The notes: a model not told the origin generated them from the sequence alone. DNA of 64,000 nucleotides from an uncultured Craurococcus sp. (GCA_902805545.1 CADCTD010000126.1:1-64000); one strand, 5' to 3'. Positions 8,624-17,275 are shown, counted from the stretch's first letter. Numbers and translations are program-made.

Positions 8624-10723
8624 ATGCCCATGCACCGCATCGCCCTTGCGGCGTTGCTGGCCGGCGCCGTCGCCGGCGTGGCCTCCGCCCAGGGCCTGAC
8701 GCCGGAGCGTATCCGTGCCGCGACGGGTGCCGTCGACCAGCAGAGCATCATCGCCAATGCCGCCACGGGTCGGGACTGGCCGAGCTATGGGCTGAACTAC
8801 TCCGAAAACCGGTTCAGCCCGCTGCGCGCGGTCAATGCCGAGAATGTCGGCCGGCTGGGGCTGGCCTGGTCTTACGACCTTGGCTCGCGGCGCGGCGTGC
8901 AGGCGACGCCGGTCGTCATCGGCGGGGTGATGTATGTCACCGGCTCCTGGAGCATCGTCCATGCGGTCGATGCGAAGACCGGCCAGCCGCTCTGGACCTT
9001 CGACCCAGAGGTGCCGCGCCAGTATGGCGAGCGGGGCTGCTGCGATGTGGTGAACCGCGGCGTCGCCGTCCACCAGGGCAAGGTCTTCGTCGCCTCCTAT
9101 GACGGGCGGCTCTTCGCCCTCGATGCGGCGACGGGGCAGAAGCTCTGGGAGCGGGACACGATCATCGACCGCAGCCGGGCCTACACGATCACCGGCGCGC
9201 CGCGGGTCTTCGGCGGTAAGGTCATCATCGGCAATGGCGGCGCGGAATACGGCGTGCGCGGCTACCTCACCGCCTATGACGCGGCGACGGGCGACCAGAA
9301 GTGGCGCTGGTTCTCCGTCCCCGGCGACCCGTCGAAGCCGCCGGAGGATGAGAGCATGGCGCGGGCCATGCGCACCTGGGACCCGGCCGGGCGCTGGTGG
9401 GAAGCAGGTGGCGGCGGGACGATGTGGGACACCATGGCCTACGACCCCGAGCTGAACCTGATGTATGTCGGCACCGGCAACGGCTCGCCCTGGAACCGCA
9501 ACCTGCGCAGCCCGGCCGGCGGCGACAACCTCTATCTCAGCTCGATCGTCGCGCTGAACCCGGAGACGGGCCAGTATGTCTGGCACTACCAGGAGACGCC
9601 GGGCGACCACTGGGACTTCACCGCCACCCAGCCGATGATCCTCGCCGACCTCACCATCGACGGGCGGCTGCGGAAGGTGGTGATGCATGCGCCGAAGAAC
9701 GGCTTCTTCTTCGTCATCGACCGGCAGACCGGCGAGTTCATCTCGGCGCGCAACTTCACCGCGGTGAATTGGGCGACGGGCTATGACAACGAGGGGCGGC
9801 CGATGGAGAACCCGGCGGCGCGCAGCATCGACCAGCCCTTCGAGGCCATCCCGACCGCCTATGGCGCGCGGAACTGGCACCCAATGTCCTTCAACCCGCA
9901 GACCGGCCTGGTCTACATGCCGGTCCACGGCGTGCCGCTGACGCTCTCGCCCGACCAGGGCTGGCGGATGAACGCCTCCTCGCCGATGCGCTTCCAGAGC
10001 GCCTCGGGCTGGAATCTCGGCTTCTATCTCAATGCCGTCGACCCGAAGGCGAAGGCCTTCGGCCGGCTCGTCGCCTGGGACCCGGTGCGGCAGATGGAGG
10101 CCTGGGGCGTCGACTATACCGGGCCGTGGAACGGCGGCACGCTGACGACGGCGGGCAACCTCGTCTTCCAGGGCACGGCCGACGGCCGCTTCATCGCCTA
10201 TGACGCGCGGGACGGGAAGAAGCTCTGGGAGGTGCCAGTCAGCTCCGGCGTCGTCGCCGCGCCGTCCACCTACGAGGTCGATGGCGAGCAGTATGTCTCG
10301 ATCGCGGTCGGCTGGGGCGGCGTCTACGGCATCGTCCAGCGGGCGACGGACCGGGTGACGCCGGGGCGGGTCTATACCTTCCGGGTCGGCGGCATGGCGC
10401 CGATGCCGGCGGTGGTGCAGGCGGAGCGGCGGCCGTTGGTCAGCGGCATCGCCTACAAGGCCGAGGATGTGCCGGTCGGGGCCGGGCTCTATGTGCAGAA
10501 CTGCGCCGGCTGCCATGGGGCGCCCGGCGTGAACAGCGGCGGCAACGTGCCCAATCTCGGCTATGCTCACCGCGAGTTGCTGCAGGACCTGCCGAAGCTG
10601 GTGCTCGAGGGCGCCTTCCTCGGCGGCGGGATGCCGAGCTTCGCGGGACGGCTGGATGAGGCCCAGGTGATGCAGATCAGGGCCTTCATCCTCAGCTCGG
10701 CGGATGCGGCGCGGCGCCCGTGA
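8624..10723 (+). CDS. Secreted PQQ-dependent quinohemoprotein alcohol dehydrogenase
   Basis: 699 residues. A signal peptide (1-22, ending GVASA) sends it to the periplasm. A beta-propeller of tryptophan-docking repeats binds PQQ; the vicinal Cys139-Cys140 in ERGCCDVV is the disulfide ring over the cofactor in this family. The C-terminal domain carries a single haem c site CAGCH at 627-631 with a likely Met670 ligand (GGGMPSF). Such type II enzymes oxidise alcohols or aldehydes and pass electrons through the haem to the respiratory chain. No PQQ synthesis genes lie in the window. ATG 8624 follows GGGAG and gives an intact signal peptide. Confidence 0.9.
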   Translation: MPMHRIALAALLAGAVAGVASAQGLTPERIRAATGAVDQQSIIANAATGRDWPSYGLNYSENRFSPLRAVNAENVGRLGLAWSYDLGSRRGVQATPVVIGGVMYVTGSWSIVHAVDAKTGQPLWTFDPEVPRQYGERGCCDVVNRGVAVHQGKVFVASYDGRLFALDAATGQKLWERDTIIDRSRAYTITGAPRVFGGKVIIGNGGAEYGVRGYLTAYDAATGDQKWRWFSVPGDPSKPPEDESMARAMRTWDPAGRWWEAGGGGTMWDTMAYDPELNLMYVGTGNGSPWNRNLRSPAGGDNLYLSSIVALNPETGQYVWHYQETPGDHWDFTATQPMILADLTIDGRLRKVVMHAPKNGFFFVIDRQTGEFISARNFTAVNWATGYDNEGRPMENPAARSIDQPFEAIPTAYGARNWHPMSFNPQTGLVYMPVHGVPLTLSPDQGWRMNASSPMRFQSASGWNLGFYLNAVDPKAKAFGRLVAWDPVRQMEAWGVDYTGPWNGGTLTTAGNLVFQGTADGRFIAYDARDGKKLWEVPVSSGVVAAPSTYEVDGEQYVSIAVGWGGVYGIVQRATDRVTPGRVYTFRVGGMAPMPAVVQAERRPLVSGIAYKAEDVPVGAGLYVQNCAGCHGAPGVNSGGNVPNLGYAHRELLQDLPKLVLEGAFLGGGMPSFAGRLDEAQVMQIRAFILSSADAARRP

Positions 10724-10751
10724 CCGGCGGCCAGCGCAGGCCATGAACAGG

Positions 10752-10777
10752 GGCCGGCCCGCAGTCGTGGGCCGGCC
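10752..10777. terminator. Bidirectional hairpin between convergent genes
   Basis: A perfect 9-bp inverted repeat GGCCGGCCC/GGGCCGGCC with an 8-base loop lies between the convergent ends of the alcohol dehydrogenase and the small acidic protein gene. There is no clear T-run on either side, so rho-independent action is uncertain. Confidence 0.55.
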
Positions 10778-10786
10778 GGGGCTGCC

Positions 10787-11104
10787 TCAGGCCTCGCCCT
10801 CCTCCTCGTCGCCCTCGGCATCCACCTCGACGAGCAGGACGGCGTAGCTGTCCGGGTCGAACTGGGCGGAATCGCCGCTCGACTTCGCCTCGGCGAGGCC
10901 CTGGTCCCAGATGGCGCTCTCCTTCTCGTTGGCGGGACGGACGGAGAGGGGCTCCTCGCCGTCCCAGAGCGGCTCGCCATCCTCTTCGAAATCCTGCAGG
11001 TCCGGGCCGATCGTCTCGGTGGCGAGCTCCTCGGCGGCCTCGCTGGTCTTCTCGGGGAAGACGAGGAGGGCGCGGCCGGCGACCTCGATAGTGAAGAGCG
11101 TCAT
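10787..11104 (-). CDS. Small acidic protein of unknown function
   Basis: 105 residues, strongly acidic (many Asp and Glu; tail EGDEEEGEA) and without signal peptide or membrane segment. I do not recognise a family. Codon use matches the neighbours. It lies 41 bases after the thioesterase gene on the same strand, so the two probably share a transcript, and a strong hairpin follows it. Confidence 0.6.
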   Translation of the reverse strand: MTLFTIEVAGRALLVFPEKTSEAAEELATETIGPDLQDFEEDGEPLWDGEEPLSVRPANEKESAIWDQGLAEAKSSGDSAQFDPDSYAVLLVEVDAEGDEEEGEA

Positions 11105-11145
11105 ACATTGCCTCCGTATGGCAGGTGTGGATCCGTGTTGGCCCG

Positions 11146-11541
11146 TCAGGGCTGGTCGGGCAAGGGGCTCGGCTGGCCATGCTCATTCATGGCGACGAAG
11201 GTGAAGATACCTTCGGTGACCTTCTCGGGCCGACGCCCCCGCCCTCGGCCACGCGCCCAGGTCTCCACCTTGACGGTAACCGAGGTCTCGCCGGTGCGGA
11301 CCGCGCTGCAAAAGCAACTGACCTCGTCGCCGACGAAAATTGGACGAAGGAAGCGCATGGCCTCGATGGCGATCGTGGCGACCCGGCCATGCGCCCGCTC
11401 CGCTGCATAGCCTGCGCCAGCCAGGTCCATCTGCGACAGCGTCCAGCCGCCGAAGATGTCGCCCGACGCATTGGCGTCTCGCGGCATGGCGATGGTCCGC
11501 AACTGCGGGCCGTCTGGCAGTACCGGGGGTTGGTCCGACAT
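11146..11541 (-). CDS. Acyl-CoA thioesterase, YciA-like hotdog family
   Basis: 131 residues. The sequence RTIAMPRDANASGDIFGGWTL is the classic YciA/acyl-CoA hydrolase signature with the conserved acidic residue before IFGGW, followed by RFLRPIFVGDEVSC and a Gly/Arg-rich strand. These hexameric hotdog enzymes hydrolyse short- to long-chain acyl-CoAs in the cytoplasm. The ATG at 11541 is chosen by homology; the frame is open beyond it antisense to the flavoprotein gene. It is divergent from that gene. Confidence 0.9.
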   Translation of the reverse strand: MSDQPPVLPDGPQLRTIAMPRDANASGDIFGGWTLSQMDLAGAGYAAERAHGRVATIAIEAMRFLRPIFVGDEVSCFCSAVRTGETSVTVKVETWARGRGRGRRPEKVTEGIFTFVAMNEHGQPSPLPDQP

Positions 11542-11667
11542 CGGCGTGCGGCTCCTTCGATTCACCTCCCTAACCCGGAGGCCAGGGTTGCGTTCGCGGT
11601 CGTCGCGCAGGCAATTGGAACTTCCGCCTGGCCTCGCGTTGCCGTGCCGCAGGGGCGGAGGGTGACA

Positions 11668-12615
11668 TTGGAACGCGAGGCGCAAAGGCTGGATGCACTG
11701 GTCATCGGCGGCGGGCCCGCGGGGCTGACGGCGGCGCTCTATCTCGCGCGTTTCGGCCGGCGCCTGTCGGTGGTCGATGCAGGGGAACCGCGGGCGGCCT
11801 GGATTCCGGCGAGCCACAATATTCCTTTCTTCGCCGAGGGCATTCCGGGAACGGAGATCCTCGACCGGCAGCGGGACCACTTGGCACGCTATGGCATTCG
11901 TCCGGTACCGGGACGGGTGACGGGGCTGACTCGGCGCGAGAGCCATTTCACCGCCGTGCTCGAAGCGGCGGAGGGCGGGGAGCGTCTGCTCGAGGCACGG
12001 CGGGTGCTGCTGGCAACCGGGGCCGTCGATGTGGAGCCCGAGCTGCCCGACCTGCCGGATGCGGTGCGGCGCGGCCTGGTGCGCTACTGCCCGATTTGCG
12101 ACGGGCATGAGTCGCGCGATCGGCGCATCGCCGTCATCGGCCATGGCGCGCATGGGCTGGGCGAGGCCGCCTTCATCGCCCGCACCTATTCGGACGACGT
12201 GACGCTGCTGACGCTGGGCCAGCGCCTGACGCTCGGGCCGGAGGAGCGGGAGGTGGCGGCGCGGCACCGCATCCGCCTCGTCGAGGAGCCGGTGACGGGG
12301 CTCGATATCCGCGACGGGCGGATCGCGGCGCTGCGCAGCGGCGGGGCCGAGCATCGGTTCGAGGTGCTCTATTCGGCGCTTGGCCTCCACTACCGCTCGG
12401 AGCTGGCGCTCGGGCTGGGCGCGGAGCAGGACGCGTCCGGCGCGCTGCTGGTCGACGAGCATGCGCAGACGACGGTGCGCGGCCTCTATGCGGCGGGCGA
12501 CATCGTGCGGGGGCTCGACCAGATCGTGGTCGGCATGGGGCATGCGGCGGTCGCGGCGACGCATATCCACAATCGCTGCGAGATGCCGACGGAGGACGAG
12601 CCGGACGGCACCTGA
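11668..12615 (+). CDS. Thioredoxin-reductase-like FAD/NAD(P) oxidoreductase
   Basis: About 315 residues. FAD-binding GGGPAG lies at 14-19, a redox Cys pair CPICDG at 141-146, a second nucleotide fold at IAVIGHGAHG, and a C-terminal ATTVRGLYAAGDIVRG. This is the thioredoxin reductase fold, but the CPIC motif with Asp-Gly-His-Glu marks the stand-alone TrxR-like subgroup whose electron acceptor is unknown. No ATG starts it; TTG 11668 sits six bases after GGAGG and is preferred to GTG 11662, which abuts the ribosome site. Divergent from the thioesterase gene. Confidence 0.82.
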   Translation: MEREAQRLDALVIGGGPAGLTAALYLARFGRRLSVVDAGEPRAAWIPASHNIPFFAEGIPGTEILDRQRDHLARYGIRPVPGRVTGLTRRESHFTAVLEAAEGGERLLEARRVLLATGAVDVEPELPDLPDAVRRGLVRYCPICDGHESRDRRIAVIGHGAHGLGEAAFIARTYSDDVTLLTLGQRLTLGPEEREVAARHRIRLVEEPVTGLDIRDGRIAALRSGGAEHRFEVLYSALGLHYRSELALGLGAEQDASGALLVDEHAQTTVRGLYAAGDIVRGLDQIVVGMGHAAVAATHIHNRCEMPTEDEPDGT

Positions 12616-12671
12616 GCGCGTTCGCCGCAAGCTGGGACGGCCGGAGGCGTGCATCACGCGACCAGATCGCT

Positions 12672-13241
12672 TCAGGTCTCGAAGAAAGGCGTCTCCTCCG
12701 CTGGGCTGCCGCGGAGGCGGATGTCGAGGCGGTAGCCGCCGTCATTGTCCGGGCTGGCGACGAGGCGGGGGCGGAGCGGCGGCGGCAGCAGGTTCAGCAC
12801 CGGGTCCGCGGCATTGGCCTCGGCGAATTGCGGAAAGAAGAGCGTGGTCGCCACCGGCTGCATGAGGCCGGAGGCCATCACCAGCAGGTTCACATGCGGC
12901 GCGCGGTCGAGGAAGGCGCCGGGCAGCAGGGTATGGAATTCGTAGTAGCCCTCGGCGTCCGTCCAGGCGCGGCCCCAGCCGAGGAAGTCAGGGTCGGCCT
13001 GCGCCCAGTCCGGGTCGGCAGGGTGGCGGAAGCGGCCCGCGGCATCGGCCTGCCAGGCCTCGAGGATGGCGTTGATGCATGGCAGGCCGCCCTCGCGCAG
13101 CACGCGGCCATGCAGGCGGATAGGCGTGCCGCGGCGGGAGGGCAGCGCGCCGGGAGCGACACGCGCGAGGTCGTTGTCGCCTTCACGGAAGAAGGTTTTC
13201 GGGAAGAAAGGGCCGATGGTGTGGGAGGAAAGCGGCCTCAT
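12672..13241 (-). CDS. pcaG: Protocatechuate 3,4-dioxygenase alpha subunit
   Basis: 189 residues of the intradiol dioxygenase fold. The opening LSSHTIGPFFPKTFF matches PcaG proteins. The alpha chain carries no iron; it pairs with PcaH to cleave protocatechuate to 3-carboxy-cis,cis-muconate, the entry to the beta-ketoadipate pathway. It overlaps the end of pcaH by four bases (ATGA), the usual pcaHG order. The other pathway genes (pcaB, C, D, I, J) are not recognisable here, unless the divergent hydrolase is a degenerate one. Confidence 0.92.
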   Translation of the reverse strand: MRPLSSHTIGPFFPKTFFREGDNDLARVAPGALPSRRGTPIRLHGRVLREGGLPCINAILEAWQADAAGRFRHPADPDWAQADPDFLGWGRAWTDAEGYYEFHTLLPGAFLDRAPHVNLLVMASGLMQPVATTLFFPQFAEANAADPVLNLLPPPLRPRLVASPDNDGGYRLDIRLRGSPAEETPFFET

Positions 13242-13954
13242 GGCAGCACGGGTGTCGCCCGGCGGCCGCGCAGCACGATGTCGTGCCGGTAGCCGAGCCA
13301 GCCGGAGCCGACCTCCGCCGGCGGCAGGGCGCGGGCGATCAGGAGTCCGCGGGCAGCATCGTTGGGCACGGCCATGAAGATGTGGTCGAGCGCATTCAGC
13401 GGGTCGCCAGGGAAGAACATCTGCGTCACCAGCCGCGCGAGGCTCGATGGCCCGAGCACGGAAAAATGGACATGGGGCGGGCGCCACCAGACCGCATCGC
13501 CGGGCACGGGATAGGCGCCGGGGCGGATGGTGAAGAAGCCATAGCGTCCCTCGGCATCCGTCCGCACCCGGCCATTGCCGATGAAGTGCGGATCGAGCGG
13601 AGCGGAACGTGCATCGTTCGGGTGGGCGTAGCGGCCGGCGGCATTGGCCTGCCAGAGTTCCACCACCGCGTCCCCGACGGGGCGGCCATCCTCGTCGACC
13701 ACCTGGCCTTCGATATGGATGAGCTGGCCCAGGGCGGGGCGGCCGGGGACGGGCTCGGCGAGGTTGGCCTCGCCGCAGGGCAGCTTGCGGTGGAGGGCGA
13801 GCGGGCCGGTGATCTCGCTGCGGCCGGGCAGGCGCCGGAAGGGCGGTTGGCTCGGCGTGTGGGTGAAGGTGGCGGGATAGCCAGGGGTCGGGACGATGGG
13901 GGCTATGCCGGCGGGCAGCGGGTCGAAGCGGGTCGGCGGCGCCTCGTCTGGCAT
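13238..13954 (-). CDS. pcaH: Protocatechuate 3,4-dioxygenase beta subunit
   Basis: 238 residues, catalytic chain. The four non-haem Fe(III) ligands are visible: Tyr109 (GRYAHPN), Tyr148 (PGAYPVP), His161 and His163 (RPPHVHF), spaced as in the Pseudomonas enzyme. It cleaves protocatechuate between the two hydroxyls with O2 together with PcaG. A GAGGAGGAGGA purine run precedes the ATG. The promoter region (72 bases) is shared with the divergent hydrolase; no regulator gene (pcaQ/pcaR) is adjacent. Confidence 0.93.
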   Translation of the reverse strand: MPDEAPPTRFDPLPAGIAPIVPTPGYPATFTHTPSQPPFRRLPGRSEITGPLALHRKLPCGEANLAEPVPGRPALGQLIHIEGQVVDEDGRPVGDAVVELWQANAAGRYAHPNDARSAPLDPHFIGNGRVRTDAEGRYGFFTIRPGAYPVPGDAVWWRPPHVHFSVLGPSSLARLVTQMFFPGDPLNALDHIFMAVPNDAARGLLIARALPPAEVGSGWLGYRHDIVLRGRRATPVLP

Positions 13955-14026
13955 CGTGTCCTCCTCCTCGCTGTTGCCGCGAAGCATGCCCGAGCGGATG
14001 CTGCCGGGAAAGCAGCGGGAGGGGGC

Positions 14027-14812
14027 ATGGAGCGGGGTGTCGCCGGGCATGGCGCGGCGAAGATCGCCTGGCAGGCGGAGGGCGAGGGATCCGCGGTGCT
14101 GCTGCTGCCCTCGCTCGGGCGCGGGGCGGAGGATTTCGATGCGGTCGCGCCGCTGGTCGCAGCGGCCGGGTTCCGGGTGGTGCGGGCGGAGCCGCGGGGA
14201 ATCGGCGGCTCCACCGGGCCGATGGAGGGGCTGACGCTCTACGACCTCGCCGGGGATGCCGCGGCGGCCTTGGCGGCGGCCGGTGCCGGCGGGCCGGCGG
14301 TGGTGGCGGGGCATGCCTTCGGCAATTGGGTGGCGCGCGCGATGACGGTGGTGCGCCCGCCGCTGGTGCGCGGCGTCGTGCTGCTGGCGGCCTCCATCGA
14401 CACGGGGCTCGACCCGGCGATCCGCGCCTCGATCGATGGCAGCTTCGACCCGGCGCTCGGCGAGGCGGAGCGGCTGGGCCATCTGCAACGGGGCTATTTC
14501 GCGCCGGAGCATGACGCGCGGGCCTGGCTCGCCGGCTGGCATGTGCCGGTGGCGCGGATGCAGCGCGCGGCGACGGCGGCGACGGATGCAGCCTGGAAGC
14601 GCGTCGCCGAGCGGGTGCCGACGCTCTATGTCGCGGCGGCCGAGGATAGGATCGCGCCGGTGCCGTCCGAGGCACGGCTGCGCGAGGCGCTCGGGCCGCA
14701 GGTGGAGCGGGTGGTGGTGCAGCGGGCGGGACATGCGCTGCTGCCGGAACAGCCTGAAGCGGTGGCATCAACGCTCATTAGCTTCGCGCGGCGGCTGGCC
14801 GGCGCCCGTTGA
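14027..14812 (+). CDS. Alpha/beta-hydrolase-fold protein lacking the nucleophile serine
   Basis: 261 residues, cytoplasmic. The fold is clear: strand VLLLPSLGRG, PRGIGGST, and a nucleophile elbow that reads Gly95-His96-Ala97-Phe98-Gly99 where active hydrolases have Gly-x-Ser-x-Gly. The other triad members remain (Asp207 in AAEDRIAP, His236 in RAGHALLP). Position next to pcaHG suggests descent from an enol-lactone hydrolase (PcaD), but without the serine it is either inactive, a binding protein, or uses another mechanism as cofactor-free dioxygenases of this fold do. GGGAGGGGG precedes the ATG. Confidence 0.8.
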   Translation: MERGVAGHGAAKIAWQAEGEGSAVLLLPSLGRGAEDFDAVAPLVAAAGFRVVRAEPRGIGGSTGPMEGLTLYDLAGDAAAALAAAGAGGPAVVAGHAFGNWVARAMTVVRPPLVRGVVLLAASIDTGLDPAIRASIDGSFDPALGEAERLGHLQRGYFAPEHDARAWLAGWHVPVARMQRAATAATDAAWKRVAERVPTLYVAAAEDRIAPVPSEARLREALGPQVERVVVQRAGHALLPEQPEAVASTLISFARRLAGAR

Positions 14813-14911
14813 CTCTGCGGCAGGAAGCCGCCGGATGCACCTCATGGCCCCGCCGAGAGGGTCGCACGGGAAACCTCCCGGCCCAGGCCAATCACGGCGG
14901 TCGGGTCTTCG

Positions 14912-15190
14912 GTGCTGTCCATGCCCTTCAGGATGGGCGGGCCGCACGGGCGTTTCGCCGCGCAGCTCTGGGACCGGATGGAGGTGTTGCTCGTTCGCGC
15001 CGAGACGGAGGACGGGCTGATCGGCCGGGGCGAGTCCTTTGGCCATGCAGCGATCCCGACGACGAGAGCCGCCCTCGAGACCATCGTCCCGCCGCTGGCG
15101 CTGGAGCGGGATTTCTCCAACATCAACGGGCTGTCGCGGCGGTTGCTGCACGGGACGCATCTGCTCGGGCACAACGGCGCTTTCGTCACC
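14912..15190 (+). pseudogene. Remnant: N-terminal part of a mandelate racemase/muconate lactonizing enzyme family gene
   Basis: One frame encodes about 90 residues beginning MPFRMGGPHGRF and continuing WDRMEVLLVRAETEDGLIGR and NGLSRRLLHGTHLLGHNGAF. This is the N-terminal capping domain of enolase-superfamily enzymes. The similarity stops abruptly near 15190 and the catalytic barrel is absent. The frame goes on into sequence that belongs, in another frame, to an ABC ATPase remnant. The gene is a truncated relic produced by a deletion. Confidence 0.7.
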
Positions 15191-15201
15191 TGCCGCGGGC
15201 G

Positions 15202-15606
15202 GAGCGGATGTGGCGGGTGGAGGAGGCGCTCGAGACCTTTCCCGAAATCCCGACGAAGCGGCAGGAGAAGGGCAGGGCGCTGAGCGGCGGGCATCAGCAG
15301 GTGCTGGCAGTGGCGCAGGGCCCGATGCAGCGGCGGCGCCTGCTCATGCTGGACGAGCCCTCGGCCAGGCTGTCGCCGGTGCTGGTCGATCGGGTGCTCG
15401 GCCTGGTGCGGACGCGGAAGGCGCAGGGCACGGCGGTGCTCCTGGTGGAGCAGCTGATCGAGAAGACCTGCGCTGTCTCCGACCGGGTTGTGGCGATGGC
15501 GCGGGGGCACCTCGTGCTGGAGGTCTGCGCCGACAGGCCTGACCTGCCGCATCGGCTGGAGCTGGCCTGTTTCGGCCAGGAGTTCCCCTCGGCCCTGCAC
15601 GGCTGA
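15202..15606 (+). pseudogene. livF: Remnant: C-terminal part of a LivF-type branched-chain amino acid ABC ATPase
   Basis: About 134 residues in frame +1: ETFPEIPTKRQEKGRALSGG is the LivF segment leading into the ABC signature (LSGGHQQ), then Walker B RLLMLDEPSA, SPVLVDRVL and the switch region LLVEQLIEKTCAVSDRVV. Walker A and the first half of the domain are missing, as are partner liv genes. It joins directly to the enolase-superfamily remnant in a different frame. There is no start with a ribosome site at the junction, so it is not expected to make a functional ATPase. Confidence 0.72.
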
Positions 15607-15694
15607 GCCCGGAGGTTCCAGGAGCCTCAGGATTGCGGTGCATGGGGAGGCATGCTCCTCCATCCCCCCGCTGCGCTGGCCACGCCGCTCCGCG

Positions 15695-16588
15695 TCAGCC
15701 TCGACTGCGCAGCATCGCCTCCACGGCGGCGCGGTCGGGCGTTTCGCCGTCCCGGGCACGGAGGGCGCCTGCGGCAGAGGCGAAACGCATCGCTTCCGGC
15801 AGCGCCATACCCTCGGCGATGGCAAGGGCATAGGCGCCGTGAAAGACATCGCCGGCCCCGGCGGTGTTGGTCGCCTCCACCTGGAAGGCGGGCGTCTCCC
15901 GCGGCGCCTCCATCCCCTCGGTCAGCCAGAGCGTGCCGTGCTCGCCGCGGGTGACGGCGGCAAGCCGGGCGCCGGCGGCGAGCGCGCGGTGCAGCCCCTC
16001 GGCTGGCGCGACGCCAGGGGCGAAGATCTGCAGCCCAGGCTGGGAGAAGATGGCGTGATCCACCAGGGGGACGAGCTGGGCGAGCAGGCGGGCCTCGCTC
16101 TTCTCGGCATCGAGAACGCTGGGAATGCCGAGGCGGCGGGCGGTGCGCAGCGCGGCCTCGGCGGCGCGCGGCCAGCGCGGGTCGCAGAGCAGGGCGCCGG
16201 CCTCGCCGAGCGTTTCCATCGGCAGGGTGTTCGGGTCGAGGTCGAGGCCCTCGCCGCGGAAGGCGATGATCACCCGCTCGCCCACCGGGTCGAGCAGCAC
16301 GGCGGAAACCGGCGTGCGGGCGCCGGGGATGATGCGGATGGCGCTGGCATCGACGCCGAATCCGGCCAGCTCCTCGGCTAGCGGGGCGCCGTTTCGGTCA
16401 TCGCCGACGCGGCCCCAGAAGCGGACGCGCCCGCCGAGCCGGGCAACGGCGATGGCCGCATTCGCCGCAAGACCGCCGACGCCGAGTCGGTAGCGCCGGG
16501 CCACCTGCTTCGCCGGGGGTTGGGGGACATCCTCCACCCAGAAGCTGTGATCGGCGACGAGGTGGCCGAGGCAGATGACGAGGGGCAT
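15695..16588 (-). CDS. PfkB-family sugar kinase (YihV/sulfofructose-kinase-like)
   Basis: 297 residues. Ribokinase-fold features: GVGGLAANAAIAVARLG (36-52), FWGRVGDDRNG, and C-terminal NTAGAGDVFHG with catalytic base Asp247. The opening pattern ADHSFWVEDVP...KQVARRY and DPRWPRAAEAAL, DHAIFSQPGL resemble the E. coli sulfofructose kinase YihV more than ribokinase or fructokinase. It phosphorylates a sugar or sugar-like alcohol; the substrate is not proven and no other sulfoquinovose genes are nearby. Start ATG 16588 is preferred; an upstream extension lacks similarity. Confidence 0.8.
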   Translation of the reverse strand: MPLVICLGHLVADHSFWVEDVPQPPAKQVARRYRLGVGGLAANAAIAVARLGGRVRFWGRVGDDRNGAPLAEELAGFGVDASAIRIIPGARTPVSAVLLDPVGERVIIAFRGEGLDLDPNTLPMETLGEAGALLCDPRWPRAAEAALRTARRLGIPSVLDAEKSEARLLAQLVPLVDHAIFSQPGLQIFAPGVAPAEGLHRALAAGARLAAVTRGEHGTLWLTEGMEAPRETPAFQVEATNTAGAGDVFHGAYALAIAEGMALPEAMRFASAAGALRARDGETPDRAAVEAMLRSRG

Positions 16589-16915
16589 GGCGCCGGATTG
16601 TACCAGCGGCAGCGCCAATCCACCCGGAGATTCGCCACCCGTGGTGCGCCCCTGGGCCGCGCCATCGAGGAAGTGGGCGATGGGCGGCCCGGTCGTCACG
16701 GATGCCTGGGCGGCTGCCGGCGTCGCGGCAGGGCGGGTGTTCCCGACGTGGCGTGAACTTTTCGTTTATCTGGGATGGGACATTCACCCACTTCCCGGTT
16801 TGGATCACGTTATCGGTCGGCGACGCCTTGCATCGTGATGCCGTGAGGGGGGCACCACACGGAATTCGGCGCGGGGGTGATTCCCCCGGATTGGAGTTTG
16901 TTCTAAGCACGCGGC
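16589..16915. other. 327-bp intergenic region between divergent genes
   Basis: Separates the divergent sugar kinase and the small hypothetical gene, so it must hold both promoters. I see a modestly AT-richer stretch at about 16757-16776 and a small hairpin GGGGG-TGATT-CCCCC at 16874-16888. I find no convincing sigma-70 pair and no RNA gene. Confidence 0.5.
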
Positions 16916-17275
16916 ATGGAACTGACTCCCGAGCAGATCGCCGCGGCGCGGGCCCGTGGCTGCACCTTCCTGTCGGCGACCGAGGAACAGGTCGCCCGGC
17001 TGACCATGCAGCGTCGCATCTTCACCATCGACGGGCAGCCGCATGTCGCCGTCCGGCAGGATGAGGCGGTGAAGGAGACCCATGGGGCGGTCGCCCTGCT
17101 GATCGAGGGCGGGACGCCGCGCTCGGACGAGACGAGCCAGCAGGCTGCCGCGGCGGAGGCCGAGGTGACGCTGGAGCTGGCGGGCGAGACGGCCGCCGGG
17201 CGCGGCGGCGCCCAGGTGATGCGCCGCGCCAGCCGGCCCCGGGCCCCCTGGCGCGGCGCCAAGCGCGGCGCCTGA
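16916..17275 (+). CDS. Hypothetical protein with basic tail
   Basis: 119 residues, no signal peptide or membrane segment. The first 65 residues look folded; residues 80-119 are low complexity and end in an Arg/Lys-rich tail (RRASRPRAPWRGAKRGA) that could contact nucleic acid. No family recognised. No Shine-Dalgarno is seen before the ATG, so translation may be leaderless or weak. A clean terminator six bases after the stop supports a real one-gene transcript. Confidence 0.55.
   Translation: MELTPEQIAAARARGCTFLSATEEQVARLTMQRRIFTIDGQPHVAVRQDEAVKETHGAVALLIEGGTPRSDETSQQAAAAEAEVTLELAGETAAGRGGAQVMRRASRPRAPWRGAKRGA

Noticed and set aside
8573-10744. Minus-strand open frame of about 720 codons opposite the PQQ alcohol dehydrogenase
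   Set aside because: Low-complexity Arg/His/Pro-rich translation without motifs; the plus-strand gene is complete from signal peptide to haem site.
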